DNA of 64,000 bases, taken from contig CALNVZ010001235.1 in assembly GCA_940671915.1 (NCBI GenBank), forward strand, positions 1 through 64,000. The letters are read 5' to 3'. Under the pieces are notes generated by a model, which was given only the letters and a program-made list of their open reading frames with translations, was not told the DNA's origin and did no database searches. Below, one piece after another: positions 42,589 through 54,900 of this stretch (position 1 is the first letter of the stretch; the number at the start of each line of letters is the position of its first letter). A program made the position numbers and the translations under genes. The DNA comes from Paracentrotus lividus (lineage: Eukaryota; Echinodermata; Echinoidea; Camarodonta; Echinidae).

Positions 42589-44300
42589 CAGGCGCGAATC
42601 AGGGGGGGGGGCCGACGGCCGGGCCCCCTGTTGAGCCCTCAAATGTAAAAATTCACCCACTAAATGTAAATGCCTCAAATGTCACAACACGTCAACCACA
42701 ATGTAAAAATTGCCCTCAAATGTCAAACACGTCACCACAAATGTAAAAATCCCTCAAATGTCACAAACGTACACAATGTAAAAATGCCCTCAAATGTCCA
42801 CAACACGTCAGAGCCACCAATGTAAAAATGACGCATAATGTCATAACATGTGACCACAAAGTAAAAAGTTTTCATTTTAACCACTAATGCTGAACATGTC
42901 ACCGCAAATTAAATTCATTCCAATGTTCATAATAATGCGGAATGTGAACAAACATTTTCATTAATATTAAACAGCATGCAATACTTCCATAGATACATAA
43001 TGCCACACATGCATCACACTCACACACAGGCACATACATACGACATCACATATACACACCCATAACACACCCACACGCATAACGTTTAAACGGGGGAGTG
43101 TCCCAGTAAACAAGATTTACTGGTAATGTTTATCAACTATCTGGCTAGCTTGTGTGTAAAAATCGGCAAATGATCCAATATGGTTGCGGATTGAACACAA
43201 TAAAAAAGGCACATTTTGAAGTCACATGAGTCTTTTTAGGATATAAACTGAGGCAAAAAGGGTAAAATTTATTGGGCATTTAATAGTTGTCTTTTTTGTG
43301 TTATGTTTTAATATGACAGCCTCTATTCCATCAATTCTGGACATGTTTTACGGAATATTTTATGGAAAATGCCATTCCCCCAAAATCTTTTCACAAATTT
43401 CAAGCTGAGCCAAATTAAATGGCGTTAACAAAGCAATTTTTCTTGAAATATGCTCGAGACATAACTGTCATGACTATGTGAGTAGGAGTCTGAAAATTCC
43501 GTGCATGAAATCCCTATGAAGGGGCGGGGGGGGGGGCAGGAGGGGGGGGCAGGGTGCATGTCCCAGCTGATTAGCACCTTCTTCAAGAGCTATAGGGGAG
43601 GGTCCGTTTCGGCATGAATGGACGCTTATGCCACACAGTTGTAAGGCTATACGGCATCAAACAAAGACTCCATAATAACGCAGTAATTGGCTTGAGACTA
43701 ACGAAAGTTACAATTTTGCACCCGAAAGGAAAAAAAGAATGCCAAAAATGGTGCATAATTTTAGATAATTCCATACCCCATCTTTTTATCTAATCTCTTG
43801 TTTTATAAAACATAATGATGGAAATGAAAAACATAATGAATGAATGAAACTATACACATAATATAGAAAGATTTTTAAAATCTTTCATACTATGTATTAT
43901 GCTTATAATCGAAATTGGAAACATTTTTGTTCCATTTAGCAACATTCCTCATTGTTTCTAATACAGTGATGAGTTTTATACATTTGTGGGTGACCATGTT
44001 AAGAACATTAGTGGTTAAATGAAAACTTTTTACCATTTGTGGTCAAACATGTTATGACATTAGTGGTCATTTTTCACATTTATGCGTTGACATGTTTGAA
44101 CAATTTGAGGCATTTTTACATTCTGTGGTTGATGTGTTGTTACATTTGAGGGCATTTTACATTACGTGGTTGACGTGTTGTGAACATTTTGAGGGCATCT
44201 TTTACATTTGTGGTTGACGTGTTGAGACATTGGGGCATTGATGGCATTTTTACATTAGTGGGCGATTTTTACATTTGAGGGCTCAATACGCCCCCCGCCC
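42589..44300. mobile_element. Inverted repeat whose arms are 40-bp tandem arrays
   Basis: The left arm (42627-42900) holds about six units of 38-42 bp containing CCTCAAATGTCACAACACGT and CACAAATGTAAAAAT. The right arm (43980-44290) holds the complementary units with TTTTTACATT, TGTGGTTGACGTGTTG and ACATTTGAGGGC. The left boundary CAGGCGCGAATCAGGGGG is hAT-terminus-like. The spacer includes a short CA-rich tract (about 43020-43080) and G runs near 43520-43550. No gene is seen. Confidence 0.75.
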
Positions 44301-45240
44301 CCCAAAAGAAAGAAGGGAAAAGGGAGAGAAAAGAAGAAAAAGAAAGAAAGAGCGGGAATAACCCGATGTTTTGTAAACAATATTCGCAAAACTTTATTCA
44401 ATATTAAACAGCGCGAATAAGCCTAATTGGTACTAAAAGACCATAACTAAGGCCTATAATGGTGGGGGAGGGTCCACGAGGCCTAATTTTTCCTTCATTT
44501 TTTAAGAAAGGAATACATAAACTGGACGAAATAAAAATAAGGAAAAAATATTTAAGCCTAAAGTTTCCATTTCACAAAGAAAAGAGGCCTCGTGGTTACC
44601 CTCGGCCTGTGGGCCTCGGCCTGGATGGAAAATAGTCGGCCTCGTGGGAATACTAGAAAGTGCCCTTATTCATACTATCTTATAAAAACCCAACTTTTCG
44701 GCTACCTACGCGCTCGCGGATACTAAATCATAATGCACAAATAACTCCAATTTTTGAGCTCTAAATTTTTTCGGCTCGGCGCTCGCGCTCGCACATAGGC
44801 CTACCAATTTAGTAGGGTATATAATGCACATTTAAACATCAAAATTTTTCAAGCTCACCTTCGCGTTCGCGGAATACTAATTGGGTCTATAATAATAGCT
44901 GGAAAAACAAATACGAGAAAGTACCCCTTTAATTTTATTACATAATATTTTAAACCCCAAATTTTTCGGCTCTCGCTTCGTCGCGCGTCGCAGATACCAA
45001 TCCACTTAGGGTATATAATATAATACACAATTAATTCAAAATTTAACCGTCAAAATTTTCCAGTTCGCGCTTCGGCGCTCAGCGGATACTAAATAGGCGT
45101 CTACAATACATTAATTATTTTACCGATTTTTAATACTAGAAAGTGCCCCTTCATTTGTTCCATAATTTTTTAAACATAAATTTCGGATCGCGCTTCGCGC
45201 TCGCGATACTAAACACAACACAAAAAGAAAGTTCCCCCTA
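44301..45240 (-). mobile_element. hAT-like fragment with CACGAGGCC and GCGCTTCGCGCTCGC repeats
   Basis: A purine-rich leader, CATAACTAAGGCCTATAA, GGCCTCGTGG repeats and the TACTAGAAAGTGCCC block match 62630-63182 in the same order. From 44690 to 45200 about six units carry TTCGCGCTCGCGGATACTAA, the complement of the array at 46.9-47.5 kb. Confidence 0.65.
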
Positions 45241-45957
45241 TTTAGATATCAATTATTTTTAAACCCAGGAGGAATTTAAAAAATCTAATTATATGTCCAT
45301 CGTAGGGGATTTATTAACCACAATGGGAGCGAATTTTTAACGGAAACAATCATCGAGTATGCTTTCAGTGAGCATGGTTGTATGCAAAAAAGGTGTCATT
45401 TTTTGAAGTTCGCAAGCCTAAAATGGCAACTTTGATTCAATGATAACGGACCATTTTCAGATTAAACATTTTACACGCAGAGAATGTATGCGCAAAACGT
45501 GCTTGCTTAATAACCGGAAACGAAATTTGCATCCAATTTTACGGTTGAGTAAGCATGCAACAAAAATTGCCCAAATGCTTTTTTTACTCTTTGCCATGGT
45601 CACATGAAGGAATTCCTATATTGAAAGTGTATGCGCAACCAATATCCATTTCATGCACGGTTGAATGAACCCATCAAACAACCAAAAAATAGGCCTTTTT
45701 AGAATTACGGAAATGCATTGCAGTAATTATCCACTAGAAAGCATCCAAATAACATTTTTTGGGGTTGTATTTATATTATTTTGGGCACGTGCCAATGATC
45801 CTATGGCATTTATTTACAAATTCAATGCTTAAGTGGCCGTGAGACTGGAAAAAGCCTTTTTTCTCTTAATCTCACGTATGGACTAAAATTCATTTTCTTC
45901 TTTGAATTGAATAAAACAATTCTTTTTGGGAGTACTTTTTAGATTAAGATAGTTGGG
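45241..45957. other. Unassigned with an R1 fragment
   Basis: 45320-45428 is the reverse complement of about 64-190. The remainder is AT-rich and unrecognised. Confidence 0.55.
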
Positions 45958-48898
45958 GACTGTGTTTTGGTCACCCATGAATAACCTCCAGATAAGGGGG
46001 ATTTGGGGGGCGGCGGGGGGAGGGGTGTCATTATTTGACAGCATCTGCTGTTAAATTTTGATTTTCGGAGAATTTATTTCACAAAATTATCAACGGCGAC
46101 TTCTACTGATAAAGAATTAGTTTCGCTTCTAAAGTCGGGCCGTTTAACAGCCAATAACTAAATAATTTCTTCCGCAATTGTTTTCGTTCTGTCTTTATTT
46201 AATGAATAATTTATTTCAGCGCCGAATTCTTCAGGTAAAGAATAAGTTTCATTTCTAAAATTTGTCCGTTATCACTCAATAACTAAATAATTTATTTCGC
46301 AATCGTATCCGTTCGTTATTCGAGCTGAAGGGGCTTAAAATCACGAATGTATGGCAGGCGCGGATCTAGGATTTTCAAGAGGGGGGGGGGGGCAACTTAA
46401 AAAAAAAACTTACGAGCGGAGCGAGCAAACGAGCGCGAATCGCGAGTTTAGAACACTCCTCGATATATAGCCCTATACTGACCTAAAGCGGGGAATTTAA
46501 ACAATTTGATTTTTACCCCTATGAAAACAAAATAATAATATATATTAGCAACAACAACAAAAAATAAATAAAAAATCTGAATATTTCAAACAAAACTCTA
46601 GTGGTTTAAATATGTATTTTAAATTGCCACCATGAATACGATGATTGCCCCATTAGAATTACATCAGACGTTGCGAATGCAAACTTTGCCATTTAATTAC
46701 CTGAAAGATCGGCATGTAATAGCCATGTTGTTATGCCAGAGGCGGTAGAATGAATTTGAAAGTGAGGGGTCACGATGGAAAACGGGCATTTTTCCTGAAA
46801 AGGGGGCAATTGAGACCAGAGGCATAAAGAGAAATGTATTCGGATGAATAGGGGGAGCGCCCCAAAAAATTGCATTTTAATTGATGCTTTTAAGAATGTG
46901 TTTTGTATTTCATTAATGACAAATAAGCAAAGCGAGCGCGAAGCGCGAGCCGAGAATATTTGAGATAATTGTGCAGTATAGACTTTATTTAGTATCCGCG
47001 AGCGCGTAGCGTGAGATGAAAACTTTGAGGTAAAAATTTGAGTTAATTGCGCATTATGTAGGCCTATCGTACTGAATTATTGGTATCTGCAAGCGCGAAG
47101 CGCGAGCCGAAATTTTTTAGCTCAAAATTGGAGATATTTGTGCATTATGGTTTAGTATCCGCTAGCGCGAAGCTTGAGCCGAAAATTGTGGGTTTTAAAA
47201 GATACATAGAATAAAGGGGCACTTGCTAGAATAAGAAATTGTAGATAGTTGTGTATTATAGACCCTATTTAGCATCCGCGAGCGCGAAGCGCGAGCTGAA
47301 AGTTTTGAGGTAAATATTGGAGTTATATATGTGCATTATGATTTAGTATATTTGATTTTTACATTTGAGTTAATTGTGCATTCAATACCCTACTGAATTG
47401 GTATAAAAGTTTGAGCTCAAAATTGGAGTTAAGTTTGTATTATGATGTAGTATCCGCGAGCGCGAAGCGCGAGCCGAAAGGTTGGGGTTTAAAAGATATA
47501 TTGAATGAATAAAGGGGCACTTTCTAGTATTCTTAGTTTTATTCAAATCATTTTGAGTATTAAAGTAGCTGGAAAGCCGAGGCGAGGTCCATGTTGTTCC
47601 ACCCCCCCCCCCAACCCCCAGCTGAAGTTCGGAGTGATGCCCATGAATACCGACCACTCCTAAAGGGTTATCGTCGATGTATGGCGGAGTTGCCCCACTC
47701 TTGATCTTAAATTATGAAGAAAAATAAAAAGAAATGACAAAGAAAGAAGAAAGAATTAGAGGAGTAAATGAATGTTTTGATTACTAGGTGTCATGTTAGA
47801 AATCTTGCAATGTATTATGTCGAACTGAGAATAAAAAGATAGCAACCCTTGCGTCAAATTGTATACCTGAGCCAATTGTGGGAGAATGCATTTAAATAGA
47901 GAACAACCGTTGAGTTGTTTACAAATTTGCCGACTTATCAAAGCGCCGCGTAATCTACATAAATATGTTATACGCGCGCATGTCGGCAATTATCATAGAA
48001 ACGCGGTCTCTTTTGTTCTTAATCTTCAACATCAAAGCGCAACACACTTTCCCACGCGTAAACTTAAAACTTGCATCTGATCTGCGGAAGAATTGTGTCT
48101 GAATTAAAATCATTCTCATCATGGACTCCGTTCGAGAAGCAGTGTTTTTCCCTACTCCCACCCCTCCTTTCTTCGACGATTGTTTGGACTTTGTTTGGTT
48201 CCCTTCTGTTGCCAGATTGCACGAAAGACTTTGCATGAGACTGGAGTGGAGGGGGCGCGCCCCCGAGTCTCCTCCAGTCACATTCGTCTATGATTTTTGA
48301 TAACCGCTCGGTTATCAAAATATAAAAAAGGGGTCAAGTATGTGTGTCTGTGTCCAACTACAAGCGTCCGTGCCTCACGGCTCAAAAATCAACAAAAATG
48401 CTCCTTTTCTATTTAAGGCTGGTTAAATATTGTGGACGGAGCTTCTAAACTTCTATGCAAATGTGAATTTATTCAGAATAGAAAACACGTTATTTCTCTT
48501 AATTCAATTGTTCTATAATGCTTGGGGGTTCTAGAATTATGAACTTCAAAATCAACAAAAATGCAAGCTCTCCTCTATTTCTCCTACTATATTTGGGAAA
48601 GGCGCGATAGAAATATTGGGTATTATTATTATCATTATTATTATTATTATTATCTATTAATATTATATTGTTATTTTTTAATGAATAATTTTAATAAAAG
48701 CAACTGGTTCAGAAAACTACTAAACACAGCCTTTCGAGAAAAGCCCCCCCGGTGTTCCCGAATGGGTGCGTTAAATTGACTCCCCTCCCTCAACCCACCC
48801 TTTCGAGAAAAGCCCCCCCCCCCCCCCCGGAGTTCACGAAAGGGTGCGGCCATCCCCGCTCCATCCCCGCTCCGCGAACGCAAACGATCGTTGCAAGC
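45958..48898 (+). mobile_element. TE-X, second copy (lacks the left end)
   Basis: Matches 22030-25026 in order: GTTTTGGTCACCCATGAATA, the CAGGCGCGGATC motif, the GCGCGAAGCGCGAG array, ATGGACTCCGTTCGAGAAGC, GGGGGCGCGCCCCC, GATAACCGCTCGGTTATC and the terminus ATCGTTGCAAGC. About 500 bp near 46390-46900 has no counterpart in the first copy, and the first copy's 23998-24750 segment is missing here. The left terminal repeat is absent. Confidence 0.75.
46915..47480 (+). repeat. Array with GAGCGCGAAGCGCGAG
   Basis: Six irregular units (spacing about 70-180 bp), each with TATCCGCGAGCGCGAAGCGC and AGCCGAAA followed by GAGTTAATTGTGCATTATG-type sequence. GAGCGCGAAGCGCGAG reads the same in reverse order without complementing (a mirror repeat). 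The second duplication copy of the array is at 52065-52600. Confidence 0.85.
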
Positions 48899-48904
48899 GA
48901 TATC

Positions 48905-49540
48905 CGTTGACTAGATCAATTCTTGCCATTTTCTCTGTCGACTTTCCATAATGACTGTATTAAGGTTCTCACCACATTCCATTGCGTCAACACTGAAAGG
49001 GTCACTCTGCAAGCGTTTTACATACTGTCTCATAGTAAAGCACTTTGGAGTCGTCAGACAAGCCTGGTGTATAGCTTGTGCTGTAGCTTCGTTGGATGCT
49101 TTGTCTTTAGGACTTCTTGATCATCTCTACAAGGGTGTCATAGTTACATAGAATGGACGGAAGGTCTTAAATGTCATCATCCAGATCTAATGCAAACTGT
49201 TCCCACGTTGCCTTCTTAAAAGTGGAAACGGCAGCGGAAGAGAACTGTGTGAGGTGAGATAGCAGCGTTCACTCTAATATAGGCCCGACTGGTTGATGCT
49301 GGGTCACGTACGTTCCTCCTTGGATCTTGGCGTGCGCAGCCATATTGTGCGGTGGTCACATGTTTGGATTTCCATGGTCACATCACGTCTTAAGTGAAAC
49401 GTTCAACTCTCCACGCCATACACAATAGAAAGTCGTAGATAGATGCAAGTTGTGTTGTGACCACGCGGTCTATTGTCATCTTGTGCGACGAAGGGTCCGT
49501 TCATTTATGTTCGTGTTTTTTTCATGCAACAAAATGACAC
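48905..49540 (-). pseudogene. RTE/Jockey-like LINE fragment, endonuclease-RT linker region
   Basis: Minus-strand frames read VSTFKKATWEQFALDLDDD, then LPSILCNYDTLVEMIKKS, then YTPGLSDDSKVLYYE and SRQRKWQELI after stops. This order (FKKAxW, NYDxxVxxIKxSxR, YxPGLxxxSKxLYxxY, RxxxWxxxI) is that of the linker between endonuclease and RT in the LINE family whose RT lies at 38226-39265. Neither catalytic domain is present. Recognition is from memory of the family. Confidence 0.6.
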
Positions 49541-49677
49541 CGAAGACAAAAGAGTAAAAAAATCCACAGAAATAACGCAAAAGCGACAACGTTGTGAATA
49601 TACACCTCTACTTTGGATATTGGTGTTTGAAATATACTAATTAAACACACAATTTGGTTTTTCTATGGTCACTTTTG

Positions 49678-50375
49678 AGAGTGCTCAAAATGACGATTAA
49701 TTTTTTTACTAAACCAAATATAGAAATTATATGTGCTTTTATAAAATCATATTTTTTTAATATCCCTACCCTTTTTGATATTTTGAAAAAAATATGAAAT
49801 GTTAATTAGAAGTTAACTGAACCGACACCGTTGTTGGTTTAAGGAGGATAGTTTTTTTGACTTGGGGACGCCCTTTGAAATAGGTAAAATCTTCTCTTTT
49901 ACAAATGAAACCATAGATTCGTAACAAGTACATTTTCATCATTATGTCAATCGTTATTTATGATTTTAATGTTGATATTAATAATCGAAATTAAAATTGG
50001 AGTGTGGAAATACAATGTATGTCGAGGTTTCGTTGGATTAATGCTGCAGTAAACAGGAAAAAATTAATTATTTGTATTGAAACTCGCAGAAAATAAATGT
50101 CAGCGCGCGTTAAGAGCTATATCGCCGACTATCGGCCAAGTTTTCCATCCCATTCCGGTTGTTTGCTAATATTTCACGTGGGTTTCACAAGTGATATTCC
50201 AGGATGTGTCTCCAAGTCAAAAAAACTATCCTCCTTAAACCAACAACGGTATCGGTTCAGGTAACTTCTAATTAACATTTCATATTTTTTCAAAATATCA
50301 AAAAGGGTAGAGATATTGAAAACTATGATTTTATAACCCCAAAATTCGTCGTTTTGATCAGGCTTCCAAGATGCA
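49678..50375. mobile_element. Foldback element with 130-190 bp arms
   Basis: TTTAAGGAGGATAGTTTTTT at about 49839 is mirrored by AAAAAACTATCCTCCTTAAA at about 50219. The pairing extends outward through CGACACCGTTGTTGG, AATTAGAAGTTAACTGAACC and TATCCCTACCCTTTTTGATA to about 49678 and 50375. The spacer (49890-50190) is AT-rich. The same structure is in the second duplication copy (about 54715-55405). Confidence 0.8.
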
Positions 50376-50559
50376 TAAATAACTGAGCGAAATAATTCCC
50401 AATTGTTTGTTGAATTAGTTTATTTATACACATCTCAAATTCAAGATGCATATGCCATTTTGCCACATTTGATGTTTTCGATGGGTTTTTTTAAATTTTG
50501 CTGTCCAGTTTTACTGTTGAGAAAAACATTACAACAAATTACCGACCGCTCGCGTTGCA

Positions 50560-50930
50560 CACGAAAACTAGCGTGCGCGCGCACCTCAAACCAATATGGC
50601 GCCCTCCGCCAGGAGAACACAACACCAATAGACGAGAAACGTACGTGGGGTGTGCGGAATTGGTTTCTCACATTGGTTGGCAATCTTTCACCCGGTCAGG
50701 ATTGTATCCGCGTCTCCATCGTTCGCTGAGGAAGGGAGGGGGAGCTTTGCATAATGAATGAGTCCATGTGACTTGCATCTGCCTAGTTTTCGACGAGTTC
50801 GCCGTCTCCATTGGTTTCTCTATATTCCCATGTAACCTGATGGCTGTTGAAGTCTTCATAGCCACATTGATTGGTCTCCAGATGCTTCATGGGGGTGGTT
50901 AAAAGTCTGAGTGGAAGGTTTATAGGCAGA
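50560..50930. promoter_or_regulatory. CCAAT-rich GC-elevated segment (promoter-like)
   Basis: Five or more CCAAT or ATTGG pentamers (for example CAAACCAATATGGCG, GGAATTGGTTTC, ACATTGGTTGGC, CCATTGGTTTC, TGATTGGTC) occur within about 320 bp together with GCTTTGCATAATG (octamer-like), CAATATGGCGCC and a later GGTTTATAGGC. Clustered inverted CCAAT boxes are a promoter trait, but no coding exon follows. The segment sits in a duplicated repeat, so this may be composition only. Confidence 0.25.
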
Positions 50931-50989
50931 GCTTACAGAGAGATTTAATTTGGCTGGTTTAAGCAACACAATCTGCCCTAAATTGGAAG

Positions 50990-51940
50990 AAAATGAGACC
51001 TATCTTTTGAGTAGCACACATTTTTTTAAATTTAAAAATAGAGGGCGCTATAAACAAATATACAAATTATCTTGACATTTAGGTCATGCGATATAATAAA
51101 ACAATATTTAGTAAAGCTCCAGAGACATTTATACATTAATTAGCTGACTAAAAGTGTAGTTTTACACATTTTTTAGAGGACAATTCTGTATTTTGGCGGC
51201 CATTTTGTATGACGTCACATATCTCAAAATGCTCAATGCTGACAGAGTGTCACCAATCGGTTTCTTCATATTGAAGGTTTAGGCAATCATAATCCGTTGA
51301 AAAAAAAAAAACTATAGACGCCAAAACAAGGTATATCGAGTTGGCGGCTAGACTATATTAGGTAAGGCTGATAACATGCGATGGCTGTTAGCGGACAAAC
51401 CAAGTATCGAAAAACTTTTACGTCATGTTCCTCATTTCGGCACTTTTGTTTGCTTTTTCAAAGCCATCACATACAATCAGCTTTTCATAGTACACGTGCG
51501 GGTATGATGTTCTTCTCAGTCACGGGGCAAATTGTTGAATTTTGTCTGTATTGCGTTCCTGAATTTAGGGAATCATAATTCTTTATTGGAATAAGACATA
51601 AAAACTCCCTTCTTTTTATAGCATCATTCACATGCACGTAGGTATTTTTTTTCTAAGAAAAGTTACAAACATCAATGTTCTATACAACTACTTATTAAAA
51701 ATTATTGAAAAAAGGAAAAAAAAAATTTCATTAAAAAAAATGAGAAAAAAAACATTTCTTCATCAAAACACTTTTTCGATTTCAGTCTGATTTCAAAATA
51801 GCACAAACGTTAAGACAATTTAATACTTTTTATTTTAACATCAAATTTAGTGTGTTTAGAAAAGGAATTCTGTTATTTTTATTCAAAATAGAATTTTCCA
51901 TGAAATTCAGGCCCGTAACTAGGGGGTGGGGGTTCGGAGG
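50990..51940 (+). repeat. Dispersed repeat R1, in duplication copy 1
   Basis: Forward partner of 36240-36990 (inverted) with ATGACGTCACATATCTCAAA, CTATAGACGCCAAAACAAGG and GTGCGGGTATGATGTTCTTC. From about 51909 a hAT-like terminus CAGGCCCGTAACTAG begins and is cut by the duplication junction. Confidence 0.75.
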
Positions 51941-51947
51941 TTCGAAC

Positions 51948-54900
51948 GGGGCAATTGAGACCAGAGCATAAAGAGAAATGTATTCGATGAATAGGGGAGC
52001 GCCCAAAAATTGCATTTTAATTGATGCTTTTAAGAATGTTTTGTATTCATTAATGACAAATAAGCAAAGCGCGCGCGAAGCGCGAGCCGAGAATATTTGA
52101 GATAATTGTGCAGTATAGACTTTTTAGTATCGCGCGAGCGCGTAGCGTGAGATGAAAACTTTGAGGTAAAAATTTGAGTTAATTGCGCATTATGTAGGCC
52201 TATCGTACTGATTATTGGTATCTGCAAGCGCGAAGCGCGAGCCGAATTTTTAGCTCAAAATTGGAGATATTTGTGCATTATGGTTTAGTATCCGCTAGCG
52301 CGAAGCTTGAGCCGAAAAGTTGTGGTTTTAAAAGATACAGAAATAAGGCACTGCTAGAATAGCAAACTTGCTAGATAGTTGTGTATTATAGACCCTATTT
52401 AGCATCCGCGAGCGCGAAGCGCGAGCTGAAGTTTTGAGTAAATATTGAGTTATATATGGTGCATTATGATTGTAGTATATTTGATTTTACATTTGAGTTA
52501 ATTGTGCATTCAATACCCTACTGAATGGTATAAAAGTTTGAGCCAAAATTGGAGTTAAGTTTGTATTATGATGTGTATCCGCGAGCGCGAAGCGCGAGCC
52601 GAAAGGTGGGTTTAAAAGATATTTGAATGAATAAGGGGCACTTTCTAGTATTCTTAGTTTTATCAATCATTTTGAGTATTAAGAGTGGAAAGCCGAGGCG
52701 AGCGTCCATGTTGTTCCACCCCCCCCAACCCCAGCTGAAGTTCGGAGTGATGCCCATTGAATACGCGACCACTCCTAAGGGTTATCGTCGATGTATGGCG
52801 AGTTGCCCACTCTTGATCTTAAATTATGAAGAAAAATAAAAAGATGAAAGAAAGAAGAAAGAATTAGAGGAGTAAATGATGTTTTGATTACTAGGTGTCA
52901 TGTTAGAAATCTTGCAATGTATTATGTCGAACTGAGAATAAAAGATCAACCCTTGCGTCAATTGTATACCTGAGCCAATTGTGGGAGAATGCATTTAAAT
53001 AGAGAACACCGTTGAGTTGTTTACAAATTTGCCGACTTATCAAAGCGCGCGTATCTACATAATATGTTATACCGCGCATGTCGGCAATTATCATAGAAAC
53101 GCGGTCTCTTTTGTTCTTAATCTTCACATCAAAGCGCAACACACTTTCCACGCGTAAACTTAAAACTTGCATCTGATCTGCGGGAAGAATTGTGTCTGAA
53201 TTAAAATCATTCTCATCATGGACTCCGTTCGAGAAGCAGTGTTTCCTACTCCACCCTCCTTTCTTCGACGATTGTTTGGACTTTGTTGGTTCCTTCTGTT
53301 GCCAGATTGCACGAAAGACTTGCATGAGACTGGAGTGGAGGGGCGCGCGCCCGAGTCTCCTCAGTCACATCGTCTATGATTTTGATAACCGCTCGGTTAT
53401 CAAAATATAAAAAAGGGTCAAGTATGTGTGTCGTGTCCAACTACAAGCGTCGTGCCTCACGGCTCAAAATCAACAAAAATGCTCCTTTCTATTAAGGCTG
53501 GTTAAATATTGGTGGACGGAGTTCTAAACTCTTATGCAAATGTGAATTTATTCAGAATAGAAAACACGTATTTCTCTTAATTCAATTGTTTATAATGCTT
53601 GGGGTCTAGAATTATGACTTCAAAAATCAACAAAAATGCAAGCTCTCCTCTATTTCTCCTACTATATTTGGAAAGGCGCGTAGAAATATTGGGTATTATT
53701 ATTATCATTATTATTATTATTATATCTATTAATATTATATTGTTATTTTTAATGAATAATTTAATAAAAGCAACTGGTTCAGAAAACTTATAACACAGCC
53801 TTTCGAGAAAAGCCCCCCGGTGTTCCCGATGGGTGCGTTAAATTGACTCCCCTCCCTCAACCCACCCTTTCGAGAAAAGCCCCCCCCCCCCCGGAGTTCA
53901 CGAAAGGGTGCGGCATCCCGCTCCATCCCCGCTCCGCGAACGCAAACGATGTTGCAAGCGATTATCCGTTGACTAGATTCAATTCTTGCCATTTTCTCTG
54001 TCGACTTTCCATAATGACTGTATTAAGGTTCTCACCACATTCCATTGCGTCAACACTGAAAGGTCACTCTGCAAGCGTTTTACATACTGTCTCATAGTAA
54101 AGCTTTGGAGTCGTCAGACAAGCCTGGTTATAGCTTGTGCTGTCTTCGTTGATGCTTTGTTCTTTAGGACTTCTGATCATCTCTACAAGGTGTCATAGTT
54201 ACATAGAATGGACGGAAGGTCTTAAATGTCATCATCTCGATCTAATGCAAACTGTTCCCACGTTGCCTTCTTAAAAGTGGAAACGCAGCGGAAGAGAACT
54301 GTGTGAGGTGAGATAGCAGCGTTCACTCTAATATAGGCCCGACTGGTTGATGCTGGACGTACGTCTCCTTGGATCTTGGCGTGCGCAGCCATATTGTGCG
54401 GTGTCACATTGTTGGATTTCCATGGTACATCTACGTTTAAGTGAACGTTCAACTCTCCACGCCATACACAATAGAAAGTCGTAGATAGATGCAAGTTGTG
54501 TTGTGACCAGCGGTCTATTGTCATCTTGTGCGACGACGGTCCGTTCATTTATGTTCGTGTTTTTTTCATGCAACAAAATGAACCGAAGCAAGAGTAAAAA
54601 AATCCACAAATAACGCAAACGACAACGTTGTGAATATACACTCTACTACTTGATATTGGTGTTTGAAATATACTAATTAAACACACAATTTGGTTTTTCT
54701 ATGGTCACTTTGAGAGTGCTCAAAATGACGATATTTTTTTACTAAACCAAATATAAGAAATTATATGTGCTTTTATAAAATCATATTTTAATATCCCTAC
54801 CCTTTTTGATATTTTGAAAAAATATGAAATGTTAATTAGAAGTTATGAACGACACCGTTGTTGTTTAAGGAGGATAGTTTTTTTGACTTGGGGACGCCCT

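Larger units (their letters stand above)
46803..51947 (+). repeat. Tandem duplication unit, copy 1 (5145 bp)
   Basis: Begins at GGGGCAATTGAGACCAGA and ends TTCGGAGGTTCGAAC; the next unit starts at once with the same first bases. The unit spans the right part of TE-X, a LINE fragment, a foldback, a CCAAT-rich stretch and most of an R1 copy. Confidence 0.9.

Noticed and set aside
50403..50761. Frames of 80-108 codons in the CCAAT-rich segment
   Set aside because: Different frames are open in the second duplication copy because of single-base deletions, no family is recognised, and no splice signals define them.
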